Shown piece after piece: positions 8,170 through 16,083 of a DNA stretch of 41,377 nucleotides (positions within the stretch are counted from its first letter, which is position 1; the number at the start of each line of letters is the position of its first letter). Both the position numbers and the translations under genes were made by a program. Under the pieces are notes generated by a model. That model saw only the letters and a program-made list of their open reading frames with translations. It was not told the origin of the DNA and ran no database searches. This stretch comes from CAYJRW01 sp964372865 (GTDB taxonomy: Bacteria > Patescibacteriota > Minisyncoccia > Minisyncoccales > 2-12-FULL-40-12): the NCBI GenBank assembly GCA_964372865.1, contig CAYJRW010000002.1, forward strand, positions 1-41,377. Reading direction: 5' to 3'.

Positions 8170-9008
8170 TGAAGTAAATTTAAGTACCATTCTACAATCC
8201 TCTGCCCCCACAAAAGCGCCATAAATGTTCCTGTCACCAATAAAGGACCGAAGGGCACTTCTTCTTTTGGCGACTTTTTGCCAAAAATTATCAACCCTAT
8301 CCCCATTATAGCACCTATAAAGAAAGCTAAAAATAAAGCGACCAAAATATTGGGGAAACCGAGGAAAATCCCCATCAAAAATGCCAATTTGATGTCGCCG
8401 ACGCCCATCCATTTGCCGCGGGACAGCAGGACAATACTTAAGAAAAACCCAGAAGCGAGAACGGCAGCAGCAAGAGGGTTAATCAATGTTCTAAAATCTG
8501 AAATGCGAAATCCTAAGTCAGAAACAAATTCAAAGCTCAAAATTCTAAACAAGTGGTACAAAAAAGCAGTGGCAATAGCGGGGTAAACTATCTTGTCCGG
8601 GATAATGTAATGTTTTAAATCATACACAAAAATCACAATCAAAAAACAAGAAATAGTCAATAGATATAAAGTGGTAATAAATTGAGGTAAAATAGAGATA
8701 AATTGTAAATTTGGAGTTGAAAATTGAAAATTGAAAATGAGCAGAAATATCACCGCAGTTGATATTTCTACCAACGGATATTGCCAAGAAATTTTGTTTT
8801 GGCAATAACGGCATTTTCCTTTCAGGGTAAGAAAACTAAGAAGGGGAAACAAATCGTACCACTTTAGGGGATGACGGCAGTTTGGGCAGTAAGAGCTTCT
8901 TAATATCAAACTCTCAAGTGTATGCAATCTGTGAATCAAAGAGTTCAAAGAAGAACCAGCCGACGCTCCGACAATAAAAACAAGAGTAAGAATTAAAAAA
9001 TCTGTCAT
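8166..9008 (-). CDS. pilD: Prepilin peptidase / N-methyltransferase (A24 family)
   Basis: An integral membrane aspartic protease that cleaves and N-methylates prepilins. The 280-residue protein shows the cytoplasmic zinc-binding loop with two CxxC pairs ('CPNCRHPL', 'CRYCQNKI'), the first catalytic Asp in 'FVYDLKHYIIPD' and the second in 'GVGDIKLAF'. All its substrates lie on either side. Two AT-rich imperfect repeats are carried in frame (8717-8741, three GAAAATT units encoding 'FNFQFSTP'; about 8489-8545 encoding 'SDLGFRISDFRT'), probably in loops. A hairpin separates it from the abundant pilin genes upstream. Confidence 0.93.
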   Translation of the reverse strand: MTDFLILTLVFIVGASAGSSLNSLIHRLHTLESLILRSSYCPNCRHPLKWYDLFPLLSFLTLKGKCRYCQNKISWQYPLVEISTAVIFLLIFNFQFSTPNLQFISILPQFITTLYLLTISCFLIVIFVYDLKHYIIPDKIVYPAIATAFLYHLFRILSFEFVSDLGFRISDFRTLINPLAAAVLASGFFLSIVLLSRGKWMGVGDIKLAFLMGIFLGFPNILVALFLAFFIGAIMGIGLIIFGKKSPKEEVPFGPLLVTGTFMALLWGQRIVEWYLNLLQ

Positions 9009-9028
9009 ATCTTATATTCTAACACAAA

Positions 9029-9054
9029 CCCCGCCCCTTAATTAAAGGACGGGG
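9029..9054 (-). terminator. Intra-operon hairpin between pilins and pilD
   Basis: On the minus-strand RNA, CCCCGUCC (9054-9047) pairs with GGGCGGGG (9036-9029). The two positions that are C-A mismatches on the plus strand become G-U wobbles on the minus strand, so the fold is specific to the transcribed strand. UUUGUGUU follows. It may be a partial terminator or a 3'-end stabiliser that keeps pilin mRNA more abundant than pilD mRNA. Confidence 0.5.
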
Positions 9055-9097
9055 GTCTGCAAATGCAAAAATCAAAGCGCCTGCAACTCTTTCTTTT

Positions 9098-9508
9098 TTA
9101 CTGGCATCTAAGCGTAGCTGCTGCGCAAGCAGGATTTGCAGTGTACTGCTGCGACCTCAAAGCTGAATCCACACACCAAAATTGACTGTTGTTTAGCTGG
9201 ACTTCGATGCAGTAAGCTGTGGCTGTAGGAGTCGGGCAGAGAAAGTTGGTGCCACCTTGCGCCGTAATGTCTGTTTGCAGGGTAATCACATCTGTCTGGG
9301 TGCACAAGTTAGTATAAACGCCGGTGCTGCTAAAAAGTAATTCAGCAACGTTTCTGAGTTGCCCCATAGAAGAAATTATTCTTGCGTCTCTGGCTCTGTT
9401 TCTTGCTCCGCCCAGGGAAACCAAAACAATGGAAGCCAAAAGCCCTATTATGGCAATAACAACCAAGAGTTCTATCAAGGTAAAACCATTTCTGCCAAAG
9501 TTTTTCAT
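9098..9508 (-). CDS. Type IV major-type pilin, paralogue B
   Basis: 136 residues with the signal 'GRNGFTLIELLVVIAIIGLL' and a mature part sharing most of its sequence pattern with the gene just upstream (9528-9935): 'ASIVLVSLGGAR', 'ARDARI', 'DITAQGGTxxxC', 'WCVDSxLRSQQY' and a C-terminal '[LF]RCQ'. Six cysteines are present in the mature part, so disulfide-bonded D-loops are likely. The pair is a tandem duplication. Which one is the main pilus subunit is not decidable here; the upstream copy has the shorter leader and the promoter. Confidence 0.88.
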   Translation of the reverse strand: MKNFGRNGFTLIELLVVIAIIGLLASIVLVSLGGARNRARDARIISSMGQLRNVAELLFSSTGVYTNLCTQTDVITLQTDITAQGGTNFLCPTPTATAYCIEVQLNNSQFWCVDSALRSQQYTANPACAAATLRCQ

Positions 9509-9527
9509 AACTTTGTTAACTTGCTAA

Positions 9528-9935
9528 CTACTGACAACGGAAAGGAGATGCGCTGCAGGTTGTTCCAGGGTCCGCAGCGTATTGCTGTGACCTCAAGGAC
9601 GAGTCCACACACCACCAATTGTTATTGTTTAACTTAACTTTCGCACAATAATTGTTAGCGTCGCCGTTGCAGGTGTAACTAGTGCCACCTTGAGCAGTCA
9701 TATCTGCCGAAAGAGTAGTTATGTCTGCGTCTGAGCACACACCAGTGTAGTTACCTGTGCTAACCTGGAAAATCTCAGCAGCTGACCTTACCTGACCCAT
9801 ATCAGCAGTGATTCTTGCGTCTCTGGCTCTGGCTCTTGCTCCGCCCAGGGAAACCAAAACAATGGAAGCCAAAATTCCAATGATAGCAATGACCACCAAA
9901 AGTTCAATAAGAGTAAACCCTTTATTCTTTTTCAT
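9528..9935 (-). CDS. Type IV major pilin, paralogue A
   Basis: 135 residues starting 'MKKNKGFTLIELLVVIAIIG', with the canonical Gly|Phe cleavage site and Glu+5. The mature domain ends with a cysteine-rich region ('NYCAKVKLNNNNWWCVDSSL', then a C-terminal FRCQ). It is first after the internal extended -10 promoter at 9993-10001 and is therefore the best candidate for the highly expressed major subunit. Its tandem paralogue follows after 19 nt. Function is assigned by signal and context; the C-terminal domain is not one I can match to a named family. Confidence 0.9.
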   Translation of the reverse strand: MKKNKGFTLIELLVVIAIIGILASIVLVSLGGARARARDARITADMGQVRSAAEIFQVSTGNYTGVCSDADITTLSADMTAQGGTSYTCNGDANNYCAKVKLNNNNWWCVDSSLRSQQYAADPGTTCSASPFRCQ

Positions 9936-9992
9936 GTGGTTAGATGTTAATATTAAATAGCTCTTCGACCTTTTTGTTTTCTACTACCTTTT

Positions 9993-10015
9993 ATTATAGC
10001 AAAAATATTTGTCAA
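9993..10015 (-). promoter_or_regulatory. Extended -10 promoter of the pilin genes
   Basis: TGCTATAAT on the minus strand (10001-9993) is a perfect extended -10. A TTGACA lies only 11 nt further up (10015-10010), too close to act as the matching -35, so recognition probably rests on the extended -10. A perfect DnaA-box 9-mer (TTATCCACA) sits just upstream at 10030-10022. Expected start is about 50 nt before the pilin ATG. Confidence 0.65.
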
Positions 10016-10040
10016 GGGAACTGTGGATAACTCAAAAGGG

Positions 10041-11246
10041 TCAAAAACCTCCCACTATTCGATAAATAGGCGTAATAACAGCAGCCATCAGTCCGCCGAC
10101 CAAAACGCCAAAAACAACAATTAAAATCGGCTCCAAGAGTCGGGTAAAATTAGCAAGCTCTATGTCCACCTCTTTTTGGTAAAAATCAACGATATTTTTC
10201 AAAGACGATTCCAGACGTCCTGTTTTTTCTCCAACCACCAGCATTTGCACGACAAGCGGGGTGAATTGATTAGGGTATCTTTCCAAAAGATTGCTTATTG
10301 ACTCTCCTCTTTTTACTCCTTCTGAGGCCTCCAAAATAATGCCCCTATAAACCTCGTTTCCCACAGTATTGCCAGTAACATCCAGTGCCTGAGCTATGGG
10401 CACGCCACCTGAAATCAGGGTGGAAAGATTAAGGGAAAAACGCCCAATATATATGCTTTTCAAAAAACTGCCCAAAAGAGGCATTTTTAGCATTGTTCTG
10501 TCAAAGAGGGCCTTTCCTTCTTTGGTTCGTAAATAAAAATAGGCAACAGCTCCAAGACCCAGCAAAAACAAAATAAGAAGCCAGCCCCATTTTTTTAAAA
10601 AAAGCGAAAACCCGATTAAAAGTTTAGTTACGGTTGGAAGCTCACCCCCTGTTTCTGATAAAAGCTTGGTCATTTGCGGGAGCAGTAGAAAAATTATTAT
10701 TCCCATTACAGTCAGGAAAACAAAGGAAAGGAAAAGAGGGTAAACCATAACTCCTTTCACTTTTCTACCAAAATCGTAGTCCCTCTCCAAATAATCTGCC
10801 AGATAAAAAAATACTTCCGAAAGTTTCCCTGACACCTCGCCCGACTTAACCATATTTATATAAAATGGACTGAAAACTTCAGGGTAAAGAGCAAATGTTT
10901 TTGAAAGAGAGGTGCCTCCTTCTACTTTTTCAATCATGCCAAAAATTTTTTCTTTCATTATGGGATTTTTGATTTGTTTTGACAGAGTGTTAAAGATTTC
11001 AACCATGGGAATTTCTGATTTGAACATTATTGCCAGCTGCCTGGAGAAAACGACAATCTCTTTTCGGGGGACTCTATCAAGAAGCTTTATGCGTTTTGCG
11101 TAAAAAGGAGGGATAACTTCTTCCAAAATCGTAACAAAAAGGTTGTGAGACCTTAAAAGCGAAATAGCGGACTCTCTGGAAGTCGACTCAACTACTCCCG
11201 TCTGGATTTCTCCTGTTTTTGTTCTGGCTTGATAATTATATTTCAT
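10041..11246 (-). CDS. pilC: Type IV pilus inner-membrane platform PilC (GspF family)
   Basis: 401 residues with two GspF domains: the first about residues 65-190 ('FSRQLAIMFKSEIPMVE'), the second about 265-390 ('FSLNLSTLISGGVPIAQALD'). Each is followed by hydrophobic helices, the last being 'LLEPILIVVFGVLVGGLMAA'. It anchors the extension and retraction ATPases and transmits their motion to the pilus. It lies 39 nt downstream of pilT and about 105 nt before the pilin start, where a new promoter begins. The length matches the family. Confidence 0.95.
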   Translation of the reverse strand: MKYNYQARTKTGEIQTGVVESTSRESAISLLRSHNLFVTILEEVIPPFYAKRIKLLDRVPRKEIVVFSRQLAIMFKSEIPMVEIFNTLSKQIKNPIMKEKIFGMIEKVEGGTSLSKTFALYPEVFSPFYINMVKSGEVSGKLSEVFFYLADYLERDYDFGRKVKGVMVYPLFLSFVFLTVMGIIIFLLLPQMTKLLSETGGELPTVTKLLIGFSLFLKKWGWLLILFLLGLGAVAYFYLRTKEGKALFDRTMLKMPLLGSFLKSIYIGRFSLNLSTLISGGVPIAQALDVTGNTVGNEVYRGIILEASEGVKRGESISNLLERYPNQFTPLVVQMLVVGEKTGRLESSLKNIVDFYQKEVDIELANFTRLLEPILIVVFGVLVGGLMAAVITPIYRIVGGF

Positions 11247-11285
11247 CTAACTAAACTTATTGTTTGTGAGACGAGAGCTAAGCTC

Positions 11286-12356
11286 TCAGCGAACTAAGCT
11301 TCTTAGCTCTAGCGCGTCAAGCGAATGCCTTAGCGCGTTTTCCAGGGAAATCTCTTTTGCCTTTACCAGATTTGCCAGATATCTGTTCAAACTAATCATT
11401 CCCAATTCAGCTGAGGTTTCAATTACCAGTGGCAGTTCATGAATTTTGTTTTCCCTTATTAAATTTGCTATAGCCGGAGTGGTAATCATAATTTCCAAAG
11501 CAGGCATCAGCCCGCCTTTTATCCTGGGCAAAAGCCGCTGGGAAATGACTCCAAGCAAAGAACCCGACAACTGCGCTCTGATTTGGGACTGCTGCTCTCC
11601 TGGAAAAGAGTCAACGATTCTGTGTATGCTTTGAGACGCGGAATTTGTGTGCAAGGTGGAAAAAACCAAATGCCCTGTTTCAGCTGCTGACAAAGCTATT
11701 GCCATTGTTTCAGGGTCGCGCATCTCTCCAACCATGATTACATCCGGGTCCTGGCGAAAAGTAGACCTCAAAGCCCTGGCAAAAGAAAGTGTATCTCGAT
11801 AAACTTCTCTTTGGTCTATAAGGGACTTGTCGTCTTCAAAAACATACTCAATCGGGTCTTCAATGGTAATAATATGGTCTGCTCTGGTATGATTTATCTC
11901 GTCAAGTAAAGCAGCCAGAGTAGTCGATTTGCCTTGGCTGGAAGGGCCAGTTAGCAAAACAAAGCCCTGGCTTGGCTGAGTGAATTTGTGCAAAATTGCC
12001 GGAAGGTTTAACTCTTCAATGGTCGGAATTCTGCTTGGTATCTGACGCAAGGCGGCTGAAACATTATCCTTTTGGAAAAAAATATTAACCCTGAATCTGG
12101 CTTTATCTTCAAAGTTGTAGGAAAGGTCAAGCTCTTTTGTGCTTTGAATCCTCTGCCTTTGTTCATCTGAAAGCAGGGCAAAAGCCAGGCCCTGGGATAA
12201 AGTTGCGTCCAATTTTTGCATTTTGACCAAAGGAATAAGCCGGTCGTATATCCTTAAAGTGGGGTGATGGCCAACCGAAATATGCAAGTCAGACGCCTGC
12301 TGCTTGATGGTTACTTCCAAGAGTTCTTTAATTTGTTTTTCGTAGTTGTTAAGCAT
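11286..12356 (-). CDS. pilT: Type IV pilus retraction ATPase PilT
   Basis: 356 residues: N-terminal PAS-like domain with 'ASDLHISVGHHPTLR', then a RecA-like motor. Walker A at 137-145 reads GPSSQGKST instead of the usual GPTGSGKST, keeping the essential GxxxxGKS pattern. Asp box 'IEDPIEYVF', Walker B 'DPDVIMVGEMRD' and His box 'TGHLVFSTLHTNSA' are all intact. It drives pilus retraction (twitching motility, DNA uptake). The REC protein gene ends 7 nt upstream of it, suggesting that PilT activity or assembly is tied to that regulator. Confidence 0.95.
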   Translation of the reverse strand: MLNNYEKQIKELLEVTIKQQASDLHISVGHHPTLRIYDRLIPLVKMQKLDATLSQGLAFALLSDEQRQRIQSTKELDLSYNFEDKARFRVNIFFQKDNVSAALRQIPSRIPTIEELNLPAILHKFTQPSQGFVLLTGPSSQGKSTTLAALLDEINHTRADHIITIEDPIEYVFEDDKSLIDQREVYRDTLSFARALRSTFRQDPDVIMVGEMRDPETMAIALSAAETGHLVFSTLHTNSASQSIHRIVDSFPGEQQSQIRAQLSGSLLGVISQRLLPRIKGGLMPALEIMITTPAIANLIRENKIHELPLVIETSAELGMISLNRYLANLVKAKEISLENALRHSLDALELRSLVR

Positions 12357-12363
12357 TTTAGTA

Positions 12364-12729
12364 TTATTTTAGTATTTTTTTAATTTCTGCAACAACTTCG
12401 CCTGGAGTATAATGGGCCTTTATCATATATTTTACAGCCCCCATTTCAATTCCTTTTTCCACTTCTGACTTCTGGCCAAGGTTGGATATGATAACGACTT
12501 TTAAACCCTTTAATTTTTCATCTTGTCTGATTTCTCTGAGAATTTCCCAGCCGTCAATCTTGGGCAAGACAATGTCTAAAATTAAAAGGTCAGGCGTTTT
12601 TTCTCTGATTCCCTTTAAGCATTCTTGGCCGTCAGAAATCACATCAACATTAAAACCTGACTCTTTGAGTTTGGTGGTATAGATATCTACCAAAAACGGG
12701 TCGTCTTCAACTAACAGAATTTGTTTCAT
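12364..12729 (-). CDS. CheY-like single-domain response regulator in pilus operon
   Basis: 121 residues from the ATG at 12729, which gives the standard 'MKQILLVEDD' start; an upstream ATG at 12753 would add 8 residues. Phospho-acceptor Asp52 lies in 'LLILDIVLP', the acidic pair is ED8-9/D10, and Lys104 lies in 'YMIKAHYTPGE'. There is no output domain, so it must act by protein contact, as pilus response regulators of the PilG/PilH type do. It has the same length and a gapless match to the receiver at 22555-22920, including 'ISNLGQK' and 'KAHxTPGE'. It sits between pilT and a decayed mobile element inserted behind pilB. Confidence 0.92.
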   Translation of the reverse strand: MKQILLVEDDPFLVDIYTTKLKESGFNVDVISDGQECLKGIREKTPDLLILDIVLPKIDGWEILREIRQDEKLKGLKVVIISNLGQKSEVEKGIEMGAVKYMIKAHYTPGEVVAEIKKILK

Positions 12730-12751
12730 ATGCTTATCTGAATTTATGAGC

Positions 12752-13002
12752 ACCCCGCCCTCTAAGCAACAATTCTTTTCTTGAGAGCTCGCCAGGCACT
12801 ACCATAATATTTTAATTTTCTTTCTCTATTTCTTGCTGTTTTTTCTGATTGATAGGATTCGTAATAAACTATGTCAAAAACTACCTTCTCTCTTGTGCTG
12901 TTTAATTCTCTGACTTAAATTTTTTGTATAACCAATATAAAATTCATCATTTTCCCCCTTTTAATTACATAAACATAATACATACTGCCTAGAGGGCGGG
13001 GT
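12752..13002. mobile_element. GIY-YIG element bounded by 17-bp inverted repeats
   Basis: The left end ACCCCGCCCTCTAAGCA (12752-12768) and the right end TGCCTAGAGGGCGGGGT (12986-13002) are inverted copies with one mismatch in 17. They enclose exactly one broken GIY-YIG nuclease reading frame, whose stop codon lies inside the left repeat and whose start lies 3 nt inside the right repeat. The unit is about 251 bp and sits in the pilus operon directly after the pilB stop codon (13013-13015). The structure suggests a minimal self-mobilising cassette. Confidence 0.75.
12762..12983 (-). pseudogene. GIY-YIG nuclease (UPF0213/YhbQ-like), two frameshifts
   Basis: Three frames join into one recognisable small GIY-YIG protein. 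It opens 'MYYVYVIKRG' (ATG at 12983). After a shift near the G run at about 12953 it continues 'ENDEFYIGYTKNLSQRIKQH', and after a second shift near 12889 'VVFDIVYYESYQSEKTARNR', ending '...GSAWRALKKRIVA' at 12762. The YVY...YIGYT core and the 'E...A..RE..LK' helix are the family hallmarks. Intact, it would be about 75-80 residues. The reading is by eye; sequencing errors in homopolymers could mimic these shifts, but two in 220 bp with none in the neighbours argues for decay. Confidence 0.8.
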
Positions 13003-13012
13003 TTCGCTCCGC

Positions 13013-14740
13013 TCATTTTTCTTCTACAATTCTCAGCACTTCTTCAACAGAACTGATTCCTTCCAAAATTTTCATAACTCCGCCCTGCTTCATGGTAACC
13101 ATGTTCTGCCTTTTTGCTTCCTGCTCAATTTTTGCTTCAGAGGGCTCTTTTAAAATTATTTCCGCAAGCTCGTCTGTCATTTCCAGAATCTCATAAACAC
13201 CTGTTCTGCCCGAGTATCCTGTACCGCTGCACTTCTTGCACCCTGACGGAGTGAAAATATGAAATGCCTTTAATATTTTAATCTCTTTTTTAATCACAGG
13301 GGGCAGATTCTCAATTTCTGCCAAAATCAGCCGTTTGATTTCCCCTTTGGCCAACACCTTCTTTTTGCAATGAGGGCAAAGAACTCGAACTAAGCGTTGG
13401 GCAATGGCAATGCTCAGAGTCGGCTGAATAAGATAGGGTTTTGCCCCCAGGTCAATCAAGCGGGGAATCACTCCTATGGCATTATTGGTGTGAAGGGTTG
13501 ATAAAACTATGTGGCCTGTCAATGAAGAGTGAATGGCAAGGGAGGCAGTTTCTTCGTCGCGAATTTCGCCAACCATTAAGATATCTGGGTCCTGCCTCAA
13601 CATCGAACGCAAACCAGTGGCGAATTCATAGCCAATTTCAGATTTCACCTGCGACTGATTAACTCCTTCAATGAAATACTCTACCGGGTCCTCCAGGGTC
13701 ATGATATTTACTCCTTCTTTGTTCAAAATTCTCAAAATGGCGTAAAGAGTAGTGGTTTTGCCAGAGCCCGTAGGGCCTGTAGCCAAAATCATGCCATAGG
13801 GCTTTTTTATCGCTTTTTCAACGACTTTTAAATTTCTTGCCGTCAAGCCAAGCGCGGTTATATCAGAAAGGGCTTTGGTCGGGTCTAAAATTCGCATTGC
13901 CACCTTTTCTCCCAGAACCGTCGGGAAAGTCGAAACTCTAAAATCAATTTCTTTTCCCCCGATTCTGGCGGTAAACCTGCCGTCCTGGGGTATTCTGGTT
14001 TCATCTATTTTCAAGTTGGAAAGAATTTTAATCCTGGAAATAACGGCTGGGAGAATTCTTAAAGGCAGGAAAATGGAAGAGTGCAAGACGCCGTCCATAC
14101 GAAAACGAATCCTTATTTTTTCTTTTGTCGCCTCAATATGAATGTCAGAGGCCTCTCCTTCAACCGCATGGCGGAGTAAAACAGCCACCACTTTGGAAAT
14201 CGGGGCCTCTTCTGCCATTCTTTCAAACTCTGAAACGCCAACTGGTCGCGCTTCAACTCTTTCTTCTCTGAGTTCTGTTTCCAACTCTTCAAGGGCTCTC
14301 GTTACCTCCCCTCGAAGAGTGCGATATTTTTTTAAGAGCTTGTTGAAGTCGCTTAAGGTAATAAGAAGCACTCTGTAAGAAAGTTTTTGCTGACGAGCCA
14401 GAAATTCCAGTGCCTCTTGGGCTTTGATGTCTTCAGGATAGACCATGCCGATTTCCAGGGTACTGTCAGTTTTTGAAATGGGAATAAGGCTGTAAAACTT
14501 GGCAGAGTCCTCAGGTACCAGCTCCAAAACGTGCAAGGCAACTGTGTCGGGGTCAACTTTTTTTAATGCAATCTTTAGGTTTTCGCTCTTGAGTCCAAAA
14601 AGAAAGTCCTCTGATACTATTCTCTTTTCTAAAATGACTTCTTCTTCCTTTCGGCCTGAGCTCTTAACTTCATATTCCAGAGAAGTGGCCTTGTCTTTTT
14701 CCAGCAAACCCTTTTTGACTAATTGTTGTACGAGTGTCAT
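13013..14740 (-). CDS. pilB: Type IV pilus extension ATPase PilB (GspE family)
   Basis: 575 residues. N-terminal MshEN/GspE-N region (1-150), then the motor domain with Walker A GPTGSGKTT at 322-330, Asp box 'LEDPVEYFIEGVNQ', Walker B 'QDPDILMVGEIRD' and 'TGHIVLSTLHTNNA'. A zinc-binding CxxC pair set ('CPHCKKK' ... 'CKKCSGTGYSGRTGVYEIL') near the C-terminus is typical of PilB/GspE and absent from PilT. It powers pilus assembly. Its stop codon abuts the inverted repeat of the GIY-YIG element, so insertion spared the gene. Confidence 0.96.
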   Translation of the reverse strand: MTLVQQLVKKGLLEKDKATSLEYEVKSSGRKEEEVILEKRIVSEDFLFGLKSENLKIALKKVDPDTVALHVLELVPEDSAKFYSLIPISKTDSTLEIGMVYPEDIKAQEALEFLARQQKLSYRVLLITLSDFNKLLKKYRTLRGEVTRALEELETELREERVEARPVGVSEFERMAEEAPISKVVAVLLRHAVEGEASDIHIEATKEKIRIRFRMDGVLHSSIFLPLRILPAVISRIKILSNLKIDETRIPQDGRFTARIGGKEIDFRVSTFPTVLGEKVAMRILDPTKALSDITALGLTARNLKVVEKAIKKPYGMILATGPTGSGKTTTLYAILRILNKEGVNIMTLEDPVEYFIEGVNQSQVKSEIGYEFATGLRSMLRQDPDILMVGEIRDEETASLAIHSSLTGHIVLSTLHTNNAIGVIPRLIDLGAKPYLIQPTLSIAIAQRLVRVLCPHCKKKVLAKGEIKRLILAEIENLPPVIKKEIKILKAFHIFTPSGCKKCSGTGYSGRTGVYEILEMTDELAEIILKEPSEAKIEQEAKRQNMVTMKQGGVMKILEGISSVEEVLRIVEEK

Positions 14741-14743
14741 TTT

Positions 14744-15013
14744 TTAATAAGGGATAAATGGATTTTCCCTGCCCAAGCCAGTGTCAAAAGGTAAAATGTC
14801 TTGAAACTGCTCAAGTCCTTTCAAGACCGGACTTTCCAACAAGGTTTCGTCAATCTCTACTGGTTTTAAAAATTCTAGAACTTCTTCTTCAGAAACCTGA
14901 ACGGGCTGGCGCAAGAAACCCCACCACAAAGTAATGGCAGTAATGATGAGTGTGGTTAAAAGTATGTAAATCAGTCGCCTTTGTCTTTTTCCTTCTTCGA
15001 TAAAAGTAGCCAT
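14744..15013 (-). CDS. Small membrane protein of the pilus operon
   Basis: 89 residues: a short basic cytoplasmic start ('MATFIEEGKRQRRL'), one membrane helix (about residues 14-33, LIYILLTTLIITAITLWWGF), then an acidic extracytoplasmic tail ending 'GRENPFIPY'. It sits between the PilO-like gene and pilB, the place where other pilus operons carry pilP. The tail motif NPFxPY recalls the RDPFxP stretch of PilP/GspC-type proteins, so a minimal PilP substitute is possible. That is an inference from position and a short motif only. The stop lies 3 nt before the pilB ATG. Confidence 0.7.
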   Translation of the reverse strand: MATFIEEGKRQRRLIYILLTTLIITAITLWWGFLRQPVQVSEEEVLEFLKPVEIDETLLESPVLKGLEQFQDILPFDTGLGRENPFIPY

Positions 15014-15036
15014 AATTTTAGCGTTTAGGGTTAAAT

Positions 15037-15558
15037 CTAATACGAGTGGGTTCTAATTTTCAAATCAAAAGAAAATATAACTCCTGTAGCTGGAGCTGAA
15101 AAAGATACCCTTTCCACCTCAAGAAGCCGGGAGCTTGCCTGTATTTTGGCAAGAAAGTTTTTGAAAGCTGGGTAAGGCCCTACAACAGATATGGTTAAGG
15201 GAATTTTAAATATGTCTGACCCCGCCTCCAAAGGGGAAATGTTTTCTGCCTCAAAACGCTGCAATAAAAGTCCGTTTTCAGAACTTATTTTTGTTAAAAA
15301 ATTAAGGGGACCTGAAACCGCTGGACTTAAAGGGAGCATTGAGTCAATCTTGGAAACCTCTGAACTATATTCTTGCAAGCGCCTCGCAGTTCTTTCTAAA
15401 TTAGAAAAGTATTGCTCTTTTGTCTCTAGGGCTGCTTTTTTTCCTTTTATTTCAAGCCGTAAGTCGTTAAAATCTCTGTATTGTGGCAACCACAAAATAA
15501 CTATTCCGAGGGCCAGTAAAAGCAATATAACTAAAATTGTAAGAATGGGTCTTTGCAT
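15037..15558 (-). CDS. pilO: PilO-like inner-membrane assembly protein
   Basis: 173 residues: N-terminal membrane helix ('ILTILVILLLLALGIVILWL'), a coiled-coil ('LRLEIKGKKAALETKEQYFS') and a small alpha/beta domain ('IPLTISVVGPYPAFKNFLAK'), the PilO layout. It dimerises with PilN to link PilM and the motor ATPases to the envelope. Its ATG overlaps the PilN-like stop by 1 nt. Sequence alone is weak in this family; operon order M-N-O supports it. Confidence 0.85.
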   Translation of the reverse strand: MQRPILTILVILLLLALGIVILWLPQYRDFNDLRLEIKGKKAALETKEQYFSNLERTARRLQEYSSEVSKIDSMLPLSPAVSGPLNFLTKISSENGLLLQRFEAENISPLEAGSDIFKIPLTISVVGPYPAFKNFLAKIQASSRLLEVERVSFSAPATGVIFSFDLKIRTHSY

Positions 15559-16079
15559 TATTTTAAGGCTGTAGTATCAAAGGTGAGGCGTGCTTCAAAG
15601 GTAATTTCGCCTGTTCTGCCTGTCGATACTCTGGACAGAGCTATCTTTTTGACTAAATCGTTTTTTTCGAAAATTAGGACTTGCTGGGCCAAAATCTCAA
15701 AATTGGCGGCAATGCCAGTAATTTCAATTATTCCTCCCTGCAAATCCAATTTTACGGCAGAGAGCCAAACATTGCGGTAAGTGTTTTCTTCCAAAAGTTC
15801 AAAAATTTTTGTCGGCAATGCGTGTCTTGCCAGCAAAATAGCTGAGTCATTGGCTCTCTTTTGAAAAGAAAGGATGTCTTCTTCGAGTTCGCTTTGGGCA
15901 GGAGTTCTCTTCAGAGCTTTTTCAAGTTCTGCAAGTTCTCTTTCCATGTTTTGCTTATAAAAAGCCAAAGCAAAATAGCTAAACAAAAAAGCCAAAAATA
16001 ATGCCAGTGCGGCATACACAGCGATCCTTGTCCAGGAGATTTCTTTTATTTTTTGCTTTGGAATAACTTCTATTGCCAT
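15558..16079 (-). CDS. pilN: PilN-like inner-membrane assembly protein
   Basis: 173 residues with a cytoplasmic N-terminus ('MAIEVIPKQKIKEISWTRI'), which in the family binds the groove of PilM, one membrane helix ('IAVYAALALFLAFLFSYFAL'), a coiled coil and a ferredoxin-like periplasmic-type domain ('GGIIEITGIAANFEILAQQV'). It lies 4 nt downstream of pilM. The N-terminal peptide deviates from the 'INLLPWR' consensus of Proteobacteria, and the family assignment leans on order and topology. Confidence 0.85.
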   Translation of the reverse strand: MAIEVIPKQKIKEISWTRIAVYAALALFLAFLFSYFALAFYKQNMERELAELEKALKRTPAQSELEEDILSFQKRANDSAILLARHALPTKIFELLEENTYRNVWLSAVKLDLQGGIIEITGIAANFEILAQQVLIFEKNDLVKKIALSRVSTGRTGEITFEARLTFDTTALK

Positions 16080-16083
16080 AACT

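Noticed and set aside
8170..8412. 81-residue N-terminal extension of the prepilin at 7660-8169
   Set aside because: The prepilin signal must be at the N-terminus, and the extension lies in another frame of pilD.
11262..11300. Terminator between pilC and pilT
   Set aside because: GAGAGCTAAGCTCTC is palindromic but overlaps the end of pilT and has no T tract on the transcribed strand.
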